Source: an uncultured Balneolaceae bacterium (GTDB taxonomy: Bacteria; Bacteroidota; Rhodothermia; Balneolales; Balneolaceae). Taken from it: a stretch of DNA of 17,310 nt. Each line of letters opens with the position of its first letter. Position 1 is the stretch's first letter. The notes beneath the pieces were generated by a model, which ran no database searches, was not told the origin of the DNA, and worked only from the letters and a program-made list of their open reading frames with translations. The stretch is from positions 1 to 17,310 of the forward strand of contig CALKWT010000291.1 in NCBI GenBank assembly GCA_938003885.1. Direction: 5' to 3'. Below, in pieces: positions 1-6,943 of the stretch. A program made the position numbers and the translations under genes.

Positions 1-1
1 A

Positions 2-724
2 GCTTCCCTGCTCTCTAAAGAGACAAACAGTACATTTGACCCTACGATCGCTCCCCTGATGCGTGCCTGGGGCCTGATTCGCAATTCAGACACCCCGCCT
101 GACCACAAAAAAATTGAAGAGGCGAAAAATTTAACAGGGATGTCCCGCGTTATTCTTGATGAGTCTGATGGTTCAGTGCGTTATGAAACACCGGGAATGC
201 AGATCGATCCCGGAAGTCTCGGGAAAGGATATGCCCTGGATCAGGTTGCACTGTTGTTGAAAGAACTTGGTGTTGAGCATGCTTTGGTACATGGGGGCAC
301 GAGCAGCGTAGTTGCCTGGGGAAAACCACCTGGTGAACATAACGAGTGGAAAGTAGCAGTTGAATTGCCTGAAGTAGTTTCCCTTTTTAAAAAGGAGTTT
401 CAAAAGACCCCCACCAGGGTATTCGCCCTCGACAATCAGTCTCTGTCTGTCTCCGCAATCTGGGGGAAAACCGCCGAGGACAATGGAAAAACGGTGGGAC
501 ACGTTATAGACCCCAGGTCAGGGAAGCCGGTGGAATCTGCCTTGTTGGCGGCCTGTATAACAGATAATGCCACCACAGCGGACGCATATTCTACTGCGAT
601 GCTCGTTATGCATTCGGAGGCGGCTGCTTTTGCAGATGAAAAACAGGCCATAACTGACTATTATATTGTATTGGCTAACGGTGAAATCCTGTCATCCAAT
701 TCCTATATTTCTAATTATCATTAA
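2..724 (+). CDS. apbE: FAD:protein FMN transferase (ApbE family), 5' end cut off by the window
   Basis: ApbE enzymes move FMN from FAD onto a threonine of target flavoproteins, usually outside the cytoplasmic membrane. The reading frame is open from base 2, so the ATG at 59 is internal: the residues before it (STFDPTIAPLMRAWG) match the family's FDPT...W motif. Further on are the DPGSLGKGYALDQ segment (metal and flavin binding region), HGGTSS where most members have a N-x-GG-type loop, HVIDPRSGKPV near the C-terminus, and ATTADAYSTAM, matching the family's ADA.aTA helix. About 240 residues remain of a usual 300 or more; the N-terminal region with any signal peptide is missing. No FMN-acceptor protein is visible nearby, so its partner probably lies upstream of the window. 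The family call is firm; the target is unknown. Confidence 0.88.
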   Translation, partial: ASLLSKETNSTFDPTIAPLMRAWGLIRNSDTPPDHKKIEEAKNLTGMSRVILDESDGSVRYETPGMQIDPGSLGKGYALDQVALLLKELGVEHALVHGGTSSVVAWGKPPGEHNEWKVAVELPEVVSLFKKEFQKTPTRVFALDNQSLSVSAIWGKTAEDNGKTVGHVIDPRSGKPVESALLAACITDNATTADAYSTAMLVMHSEAAAFADEKQAITDYYIVLANGEILSSNSYISNYH

Positions 725-732
725 ATCACAAG

Positions 733-752
733 TTTTGATCCGGGTATCAAAA
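733..752. promoter_or_regulatory. 20-base inverted repeat between apbE and the Gfo/Idh gene
   Basis: TTTTGAT (733-739) and ATCAAAA (746-752) are perfect 7-base complements around a six-base centre. The repeat begins 9 bases after the apbE stop codon and ends 27 bases before the next start. There is no U-run after it, so it is not a typical intrinsic terminator. Its symmetry would suit a dimeric repressor operator or a short mRNA hairpin; neither is proven. Confidence 0.35.
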
Positions 753-779
753 TCTATCAAACCTTAAAAAGAGTTTTTT

Positions 780-2078
780 ATGTCAAAACGTAATTCTGGA
801 GATTCATCATCCATTAACCGGAAAGATTTTCTGAAATCCCTGTCGTTTGCTCCGTTTGCTTCTTTAATGGGAGGTGAAAGGGTGAAAGGTAAGGCAATGG
901 AAGAGGCCGCAGCCTCTAAGCAGATCCAGGTCAGTGAAGAAGATATTGTTCCTGTCGGGATCATCGGGTATGGTGAATGGGGCCGTGAAATTGCCTCAAC
1001 ACTGGAAAGAAATGAAAAGGTGCGGATTGCCGGTATTTCGGATAATTTTCCGATCATGCTGACACGGGCCGGACGATCTCATCAGGGTGTAAAGACCTTT
1101 GAGAATTACCAGGATATGCTGGCTGATCCGGAGATCCCGGCTATCATTGTGGCCACTCCTTCACACCTTCACAAGGATATTGTGATCGACGCTCTCGAAG
1201 CGGGTAAACATGTTTATTGCGAATCCCCGATGGCAACCACGATCGAGGATGCCAGAGCTATTGCAGATGCTGCCCAGGCAGCCACCAATCAAATTTTTCA
1301 GGTGGGCCTGCAGTACCGGATCAATCCTCAGCACAGGGATGTTTTTCAATTTATCCGGAGTGGTGCAACCGGCCAGCCGACCTACATGCGTTCCCAGTGG
1401 CATAACAAAACCAGCTGGAGAAGAACATCGGCTACTTCAGACAGAGCCGCAGCACTTAACTGGCGCCTGAACAGGGAGACTTCTGTCGGACTGGTAGGTG
1501 AAGTGGGACTCCATCAGATTGACCTGGCTTCCTGGTATCTGAATGAGCGTCCTTCGCTGATTCACGGATTTGGCCAGATCAGGCTGTGGAACGACGGAAG
1601 GGATGTTCACGACACTGTTCAGGCAGTAATCGAATTCCCCAGCGGCGTCAATATGATTAGTTCTGCAAGCCTTGCCACCTCTTTTGACGATCGTTACGAT
1701 ATGTTTTACGGCAGTGACAGCACCATACTTTTGAGAGATAAGAAAGCCTGGATGTTTAAAGAGGTCGATGCACCGATGCTGGGCTGGGAAGTTTATGCCC
1801 GAAAGGATCGTTTCTTCCGGGAGATCGGAATTGCCCTTGTAGCCAATGCAACCCAGCTAGATGCACAGGACGGAGAAGCCCATGAGGATGATCCGAATGT
1901 GGAAAGTCCGCTCTATTATTCACTCGATTCATTTATTGACAATAATATCTTCGGACCGTTCCCTGCGATGGCAGGTTATAGAGAAGGATTCAACTCCACA
2001 CTGATTGCCGTTAAAGCAAATGAGGCACTTTATGAAAAGAAGCCTGTCTCCATCGATCCGGATGAGTATATCATCTAA
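780..2078 (+). CDS. Gfo/Idh/MocA family NAD(P)-dependent oxidoreductase
   Basis: Predicted sugar or polyol dehydrogenase of 432 residues. An N-terminal tail (about 1-55) holds NRKDFLK followed by a small-residue stretch, a weak Tat-like signal with RK instead of RR. The Rossmann domain starts at about residue 58 with GIIGYGEWG (60-68), a GxGxxG-type dinucleotide site. The second family motif reads CESP at 147-150, where most members have EKP; the usual catalytic lysine is therefore serine here. The C-terminal domain has GEVGLHQIDLASW (about 240-252) with His245 and Asp248 in the usual substrate-site positions. The Rossmann and C-terminal domains are complete, with no frameshift. It lies 55 bases downstream of apbE and upstream of yceI. 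Members of this superfamily oxidise or reduce sugars at C3 in 3-keto-glycoside pathways, which fits the other genes here, but the substrate cannot be read from the sequence. Confidence 0.88.
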   Translation: MSKRNSGDSSSINRKDFLKSLSFAPFASLMGGERVKGKAMEEAAASKQIQVSEEDIVPVGIIGYGEWGREIASTLERNEKVRIAGISDNFPIMLTRAGRSHQGVKTFENYQDMLADPEIPAIIVATPSHLHKDIVIDALEAGKHVYCESPMATTIEDARAIADAAQAATNQIFQVGLQYRINPQHRDVFQFIRSGATGQPTYMRSQWHNKTSWRRTSATSDRAAALNWRLNRETSVGLVGEVGLHQIDLASWYLNERPSLIHGFGQIRLWNDGRDVHDTVQAVIEFPSGVNMISSASLATSFDDRYDMFYGSDSTILLRDKKAWMFKEVDAPMLGWEVYARKDRFFREIGIALVANATQLDAQDGEAHEDDPNVESPLYYSLDSFIDNNIFGPFPAMAGYREGFNSTLIAVKANEALYEKKPVSIDPDEYII

Positions 2079-2083
2079 TTGCC

Positions 2084-2112
2084 GGTAGCTCCCGGGTTTG
2101 AGCTGCCAGTTT
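2084..2112 (+). terminator. Candidate intrinsic terminator after the Gfo/Idh gene
   Basis: GGTAGCTC (2084-2091) pairs with GAGCTGCC (2100-2107) through seven Watson-Crick pairs and one G-U pair around an eight-base loop. A short T stretch (2110-2113) follows after AG. It lies 5 bases after the Gfo/Idh stop codon. The U-run is short, so termination may be weak. Confidence 0.45.
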
Positions 2113-2164
2113 TGAAACTTTCTTTATGTGAAAATTGAAAAACCGGCGTTATAGTGATACTAAA

Positions 2165-2199
2165 CCGCACACCAAATCTCTCAGAGTCATGGTGTGCGG
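2165..2199 (+). promoter_or_regulatory. Strong hairpin in the leader of the YceI-like gene
   Basis: A perfect 10-base inverted repeat, CCGCACACCA (2165-2174) and TGGTGTGCGG (2190-2199), surrounds a 15-base loop. Two more short palindromes follow at about 2207-2220, and a TATAAT sits at 2291-2296, shortly before the likely start of the YceI-like gene. No good -35 box lies at the right distance from it. The hairpin has no U-run. It could be a leader structure, a terminator remnant or a protein-binding site. Confidence 0.35.
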
Positions 2200-2317
2200 G
2201 CTGATAACCCGGGTTAACCTGGTTCCCCTTGCTAATCGATCGGACTTCACTCCCTGTCGGGTAGTCATGCAGGCCTTCAGAAGCATGGGGTATAATAAAC
2301 TTGAATTGAATAATGCC

Positions 2318-2914
2318 ATGATGAAAAAAATTAACGTACTATCCTCACTTCTTCTGATTCTCTTGTTGATTGCACCTGTGATTGCGAATGCACAGGCAGC
2401 TACCCAGACTCTTTCTTTTTCTCCTGAAAGTTCAATAACTGTAGATGGAACCTCGAACCGGGATAACTGGACCGTGACGGCTCAGTCATTTGAAGGCCAG
2501 GTTACCATGAATAATAATGGTGACGCACCGGTGGCAGAAACTGTAGAGTTGACGATTCCCGTGCAGAATATGGCCGGCGGAAAGAGCAGCATTATGGATC
2601 GCTTGATGAGAAATGCATTAAAAGCGACACAACATCCGGAAATCACCTATGTATTGAACAGCATGGAGGTGGGAAGCTCCTCCGGAGATCGTGTGGTTTA
2701 TCAAACGACTGGAGATCTGACCCTTGCAGGTGTTACAAATACGATTGAAATGGAAGTGGAAGGCACGCGGCTGGATAATGGATCCTATCAGTTCACCGGT
2801 TCTTATCCTCTTAATATGAACGATTACGGAATCGACGCACCCACTGCCATGTTCGGTGCCCTTGTAACTGGTGAGGATGTGACCATCCATTTTGATATGA
2901 TTGCCACCGAGTAG
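2318..2914 (+). CDS. YceI-like domain protein, secreted
   Basis: Predicted periplasmic lipocalin-like beta-barrel of the YceI type, 198 residues; such proteins bind isoprenoid-like lipids, and their wider role is unclear. The reading frame is open back to 2135, but the 61 extra residues look non-coding and cover a perfect hairpin. The ATG pair at 2318/2321 begins a classic signal peptide (MMKKINVLSS, hydrophobic core, ANAQA cleavage site near residue 25). The mature part starts with TVDGTSNRDNWTVTAQSFEG, a variant of the VxGTSxxHDW opening seen in Bacteroidota YceI-like proteins, with the His replaced. Later segments (LTIPVQNM, DLTLAGVTNTIEMEVEG, FTGSYPLNMNDYGIDAP) match the family's strand pattern. 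No electron-transfer or metal-binding motifs are visible. It appears to be a separate transcription unit between two candidate terminators. Confidence 0.8.
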   Translation: MMKKINVLSSLLLILLLIAPVIANAQAATQTLSFSPESSITVDGTSNRDNWTVTAQSFEGQVTMNNNGDAPVAETVELTIPVQNMAGGKSSIMDRLMRNALKATQHPEITYVLNSMEVGSSSGDRVVYQTTGDLTLAGVTNTIEMEVEGTRLDNGSYQFTGSYPLNMNDYGIDAPTAMFGALVTGEDVTIHFDMIATE

Positions 2915-2989
2915 GTGTGAAGACGAATTCAGTAAGGCTCCTACAGTTGAGGCGATCTGAATATGGAAAATCAGCTTTTAAGTTGATAA

Positions 2990-3040
2990 GGCAGGAGCGG
3001 AGGATTTCCCCTAAGCTCCTGCCGGATTGTTGTTTTAAGT
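2990..3040 (+). terminator. Candidate terminator downstream of the YceI-like gene
   Basis: GGCAGGAGC (2990-2998) and GCTCCTGCC (3015-3023) form a perfect 9-base stem with a 16-base loop, followed by a T-rich stretch (TTGTTGTTTT). It starts 76 bases after the stop codon of the YceI-like gene. It is GC-rich enough to end transcription, although the U-run is interrupted. Confidence 0.55.
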
Positions 3041-3099
3041 GATAAACGAGGTTGTTGGCAGAGTTTGATACATAACAGATCCTGTTTTATATCTCTCAG

Positions 3100-3136
3100 T
3101 CACATGCCAGGCTGACCTCTGCATGTGATATTTTTT
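3100..3136 (+). terminator. Second candidate terminator upstream of the cytochrome gene
   Basis: TCACATGC (3100-3107) and GCATGTGA (3121-3128) are perfect complements around a 13-base loop, and six T residues follow at 3131-3136. The stem is weaker than that at 2990 but the U-run is better. Together the two would insulate the YceI-like gene from the cytochrome gene. The rest of the 350-base gap (3137-3264) holds an imperfect 9-base stem (3213-3221 with 3232-3240) just before the cytochrome start, and nothing else I can support. Confidence 0.5.
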
Positions 3137-3264
3137 AAATCAACGATGTGCCGGAACGGGGATCCGTGATTAGCACCCTTTCTGCTCATACGCTTTAGGT
3201 TACCGGTACTTGCCGGGCTTTGATTATTGGAAAAGCCTGGAACTTTCTCTGAAAAAATAGTTGC

Positions 3265-5514
3265 ATGTCCCTCTTCAGGTGTCTTCTCGTTTGCGCTTTC
3301 TTTCTTCTATTCTGTATTGCATTTAGTTGCAGTTCGGGGGACCGGGATCAGGCTATCAGCTTGAGCGGATCATCTCATCCGGTATTTGCAGGGGATAAAA
3401 CGTGTCAATCCTGCCACACCGCTGAGTGGAACGAGTGGAGTGAATCTCACCATGCTTATGCCATTGCTGAAGCCGATGACGAGTCGGTGCTGGGCGATTT
3501 TTCTAATACGACCTTCAGCTATAAAGATCAGCGATACCGTTTTTTTAAGAATGAAGGAGTTTATTTTGTGGAAATTCATTCTGCTGATGAGGAACCTCAA
3601 GTGTATGAAATCAGCTACACGTTTGGATGGGAACCCCTGCAACAGTATCTGATCGGAACAGAGAAGGGGAAGATGCAGGCTCTGCATATTGCCTGGGACA
3701 CAGAGGAAAACAAGTGGTTTACTCTTCAGCCGGATGAGAGTTACAAGACGGATGACTGGATGCACTGGACCGGCGGATCGATGAACTGGAATACCATGTG
3801 CGCCGACTGTCACTCTACCAATTTACAGCAGAACTACATTGCTGAAGCCGACTCATTTCATACAACCTGGTCTCTGCTTAATGTCAGTTGCGAAGCGTGT
3901 CACGGCCCCGGCCAGCAGCATGTGGACTTTATGAACAGTGCTGAAGGTGCTGATGCCTCACGCGAGCGTATCCGTGAGGATCTTCTGAACGGGCGCTTTG
4001 CATCTCAGATGGAAGAGATCAATACCTGTGCGCCTTGCCACTCATTGCGTCAGAAGCTGACCGACAGCTATATACCTGGCGCCCCCTATTTCGACCATTT
4101 CGATCCGCAACTGATTCACCCCGACTACTATTTTGCCGACGGCCAGATCCGTGATGAAGTCTATGTTTATGGATCATTTCTGCAGAGTAAAATGTTTGCA
4201 GAAGGTGTGCAGTGTTCAGACTGCCACAACCCACACTCTCTGCAATTGAAGGAGTCGCTGGTTGATAACAAACTCTGCATGACCTGCCATGAGCCGCAGT
4301 ACAATACTTCTGAACACCATTTTCATGAGCCAAATACCGAATCATCTCAATGTATCAGCTGTCACATGGACGGAAGGACCTACATGGGGAATGATTACCG
4401 GAAAGATCACAGCTTCCGTGTGCCTCGTCCCGACCAGAGTGTGGAGTACGGCACGCCCAATTCATGCAACAGCTGTCATACCGATCAAACCCCGGAATGG
4501 GCTGCCGATGCGATCGTGAACTGGTATGGAGAGGAGAGGGCACCTCATTTTTCTGAGGTTCTTCTAAAAGTTGAAGCTGGGGAAACAGGGGCTCAGACAA
4601 TTTTGAATGATTTGATAGGGGATGAAACCCAGCCCGATATTATACGTGCGACAGCCGTCTGGTACGCAGGACAATTTCAAAATAATCGAAGTAATGATGC
4701 AATTCAGCAAGCCCTTCGTTCGGATTCGGAAATGATACGAACCAGCGCTGTGAAAGCTGCTGAAAAACTTGAGCCTGAACTGCGGCGGCTGCTTCTAACA
4801 GATGCACTTTCCGATAAATTTCGCTCTGTTCGTCTGTTTGCATTCAGAAGTCTGGCCTCTTTTTCAGATGAAAACTTTGAACAGCCCTATCGGGATCATT
4901 TCCTGAATGCTATGCAGGAATATTTGACAAGCCTGGAAATTAATCGCTATTTCCCTCAGGGGGAGATGAACCGTGGACAGCACTTTGAACAGCAAGGAGA
5001 GACGGAGAAGGCTGTTCTTGCTTACCGTGCTGCCCTGGAAAGGGATCCCTATTTTAATCCGGCGCGAATCAATTTGGCCTATCTCTTAAACAGCCGCGGA
5101 GAGAATAGGGAAGCGGAAGAATTACTGCGAACGGTCACCATTCAGGAGCCGGATTTTGGGCAGGCTTTTTATTCTCTGGGCCTTCTATTGGCTGAAGAGG
5201 ACAGACTGGATGAGGCGGTAGAATATTTTGAAGAAGCGGCTCTTAAAATGCCTGGAAATAGTCGAGTCCGTTATAACATGGCCATTGCCTACCAAACTCT
5301 TGACCAGCCAGCTCGTGCGGAGTCCGCCTATCTTGAAGCCATCGGGTTTGAACCGGCAAATGGTGATTTCCGCTACGGCTTGATCACCCTCTATATGCAG
5401 CAGGAAAAGTTTGGGCAAGCGTTAGAGCAGGCTTTGAAGCTGGAAGAGATCTATCCGGGCAATGAACAAATTCAGCAATTGATACACTCCATCCGGCAGC
5501 GTACAGATAGGTAA
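3265..5514 (+). CDS. Octaheme c-type cytochrome lipoprotein with HEAT-like and TPR repeats
   Basis: Predicted exported electron-transfer protein of 749 residues. The start gives a hydrophobic signal ending in IAFSC, so Cys22 is a likely lipidation site. Eight CxxCH heme sites follow, with first cysteines at residues 47, 179, 209, 255, 317, 338, 363 and 401. Family landmarks include CHTAEWNEWSESHHAYA, YTFGWEPLQQYLI, MHWTGGSMNWNTMCADCHSTN, CEACHGPG, DEVYVYGSFLQSKM and RKDHSFRVPRPD. These mark the widespread but functionally undefined 'multiheme cytochrome plus tetratricopeptide repeat' family. About 445-545 is HEAT-like (helical repeats with ATAVWYAGQF and RLFAFRSLASF); about 565-740 holds several TPRs. 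The hemes suggest redox, and the repeats suggest docking of a partner protein. No membrane quinol oxidase or terminal reductase lies next to it. No clear Shine-Dalgarno site is seen. Confidence 0.9.
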   Translation: MSLFRCLLVCAFFLLFCIAFSCSSGDRDQAISLSGSSHPVFAGDKTCQSCHTAEWNEWSESHHAYAIAEADDESVLGDFSNTTFSYKDQRYRFFKNEGVYFVEIHSADEEPQVYEISYTFGWEPLQQYLIGTEKGKMQALHIAWDTEENKWFTLQPDESYKTDDWMHWTGGSMNWNTMCADCHSTNLQQNYIAEADSFHTTWSLLNVSCEACHGPGQQHVDFMNSAEGADASRERIREDLLNGRFASQMEEINTCAPCHSLRQKLTDSYIPGAPYFDHFDPQLIHPDYYFADGQIRDEVYVYGSFLQSKMFAEGVQCSDCHNPHSLQLKESLVDNKLCMTCHEPQYNTSEHHFHEPNTESSQCISCHMDGRTYMGNDYRKDHSFRVPRPDQSVEYGTPNSCNSCHTDQTPEWAADAIVNWYGEERAPHFSEVLLKVEAGETGAQTILNDLIGDETQPDIIRATAVWYAGQFQNNRSNDAIQQALRSDSEMIRTSAVKAAEKLEPELRRLLLTDALSDKFRSVRLFAFRSLASFSDENFEQPYRDHFLNAMQEYLTSLEINRYFPQGEMNRGQHFEQQGETEKAVLAYRAALERDPYFNPARINLAYLLNSRGENREAEELLRTVTIQEPDFGQAFYSLGLLLAEEDRLDEAVEYFEEAALKMPGNSRVRYNMAIAYQTLDQPARAESAYLEAIGFEPANGDFRYGLITLYMQQEKFGQALEQALKLEEIYPGNEQIQQLIHSIRQRTDR

Positions 5515-5848
5515 TTCGATGTGCCATAGGTTGTTTTTACCAAGGGAACCGGTTTATAGTTCATCTTTCATATGAAAGTGTTTAACCCACCTTACTCACA
5601 CAAATTCCTGCTCACCAGAGTAGGACGAACCCGCCGAATGACAGGGATTGCTCAAACACTCTCCTCTGCTTTCCATTAGCTAAGATCCTATGATGACGTT
5701 TCTTTATGTGTATGAAAATCCCTGAATGGAGGCAGCATGTGCAAAATTTAATCATGACAATCCAATTGGCAATTACAAGAAAAATTTTTATTTAACAGAC
5801 GGTCTTTAGAACGGTACTTTTACCCGGTTTCCTGCCTACTGTAAAAAT
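5515..5848. other. Gene-free stretch after the cytochrome gene
   Basis: No convincing gene was found here. It contains a perfect 14-base palindrome, CTTTCATATGAAAG (5565-5578), which could be an operator or chance. The only notable small frame is 27 codons at 5726-5809, with no ribosome site or recognisable sequence. The stretch ends at two terminator-like hairpins, leaving room for a long 3' untranslated region or a small RNA; no known RNA family was recognised. Confidence 0.4.
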
Positions 5849-5890
5849 ATAAAGCTCCAGCCGGATTCGTCAGGTGCGGCTTTATTTATT
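5849..5890 (+). terminator. Candidate intrinsic terminator, first of a tandem pair
   Basis: ATAAAGC (5849-5855) and GCTTTAT (5879-5885) form a 7-base outer stem with a 23-base loop, which may fold further, followed by TTATT. The A-T rich outer stem ending in a T tract would work on either strand. Confidence 0.45.
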
Positions 5891-5906
5891 CTCTGGCATG
5901 AAATCA

Positions 5907-5937
5907 CCCGTAAATCCTGGTTTTACAGGGCTTTTTT
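5907..5937 (+). terminator. Intrinsic terminator, second of a tandem pair
   Basis: CCC-GTAAA (5907-5914) pairs with TTTAC-a-GGG (5922-5930) around a seven-base loop, with one bulged A. A C and six T residues (5932-5937) follow directly, a good intrinsic terminator shape. It lies 45 bases before the next ATG, so it either ends transcription from upstream or acts as an attenuator in the leader of the TIM-barrel gene. Confidence 0.6.
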
Positions 5938-5981
5938 AATAAAGATTACATTTTTCCAGACATTTAATTTAAAACGACACT

Positions 5982-6872
5982 ATGAAGATTTCACGTAGAA
6001 ATGCTTTGGCTAAAATTGGAACACTTGCTGGTACCCCGGCGCTTTTAGGGATTTCAGGGAGTGTGTGGCAAGGAGATTCACCTGAGAAAACTAAAACAGA
6101 CGCTAAATTGAAGGGACGCGTGCAGCACTCAGTCTGCAGATGGCCTTATGGAAGCGTCTCCCTTGAAAAACTTTGTGAGGCCTCCGTTGAGATGGGAATC
6201 CAGTCTGTTGAAATCGTAGGGCCTGATGAGTGGCCCGTACTAAAAGAGTATGGACTCACTTGTGCGATGCCACGTTACGGTGATATAGGAATAGAAAACG
6301 GGTTCAGTAATCCTGAACTGCACGAACGGCTGATACAGAGTTTCAAAGAGTCGATTCCAAAAGTGGCTGAAGCAGGATATGACAAAGTGATCTGTTTCTC
6401 AGGCAACCGAAACGGGATGGATGATGAGACAGGCCTCAGAAACTGTGTTGAAGGAATCAAACCGATCATTGAGATAGCAGAAGAGTATGATGTGATTCTG
6501 ACCATGGAATTACTCAACAGCAAGGTGAATCATCCAGACTATTTCTGCGATAAAACAGCCTGGGGTGTGGAGCTGTGCGACAGAATCGATTCAGATCATT
6601 TTAAGCTGCTCTACGACATCTATCACATGCAGGTGATGGAAGGGGATATCATCCAGACCATCCGGGACTACCATGAATACTTTTCGCACTATCATACCGG
6701 CGGTGTTCCTGGCAGAAATGAGATTGATGATACACAGGAGCTCTATTATCCTGCTATCATGGAGGCGATTGTTGAAACAGGTTATAAAGGATTTGTAGGG
6801 CAGGAATTTGTCCCCACCTGGAGTGATCCGCTGGCAGCATTAAAGCAGAGTATTGAAATTTGTGACGTCTAA
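5982..6872 (+). CDS. Hydroxypyruvate-isomerase-like TIM-barrel sugar isomerase/epimerase, Tat-exported
   Basis: Protein of 296 residues from the xylose-isomerase-like TIM barrel superfamily (AP endonuclease 2 fold), closest by motif to hydroxypyruvate isomerase. The N-terminus SRRNALAKIG with a hydrophobic stretch (about 14-28) is a credible twin-arginine signal. The barrel begins at HSVCRWPYGS (about 49-58). Likely metal ligands are Glu176 (MELLNSK), Asp212 (YDIYH), His238 (HYHTGG) and Glu275 (GQEF), the usual Glu-Asp-His-Glu pattern, so the active site looks intact. VPGRNEID (about 243-250) also matches the Hyi family. A cytoplasmic hydroxypyruvate isomerase would not need export, so a role on a periplasmic sugar or 3-keto sugar is plausible. 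The upstream terminator makes this the likely first gene of a unit with the phosphatase-like gene 71 bases downstream. Confidence 0.85.
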   Translation: MKISRRNALAKIGTLAGTPALLGISGSVWQGDSPEKTKTDAKLKGRVQHSVCRWPYGSVSLEKLCEASVEMGIQSVEIVGPDEWPVLKEYGLTCAMPRYGDIGIENGFSNPELHERLIQSFKESIPKVAEAGYDKVICFSGNRNGMDDETGLRNCVEGIKPIIEIAEEYDVILTMELLNSKVNHPDYFCDKTAWGVELCDRIDSDHFKLLYDIYHMQVMEGDIIQTIRDYHEYFSHYHTGGVPGRNEIDDTQELYYPAIMEAIVETGYKGFVGQEFVPTWSDPLAALKQSIEICDV

Positions 6873-6943
6873 TTTAATTTCTCTGTATCAACTTTTTTGC
6901 TATTATGGACTGCACAAATATCGTCTAATTTAATAGGAATATT

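Noticed and set aside
2135..2317. Upstream extension of the YceI-like frame by 61 residues
   Set aside because: It covers a perfect hairpin and palindromes, has no family sequence, and would bury a clean signal peptide; the ATG at 2318 is the likely start.
5726..5809. 27-codon open frame in the gap after the cytochrome gene
   Set aside because: No ribosome site, no recognisable sequence, and short enough to occur by chance.
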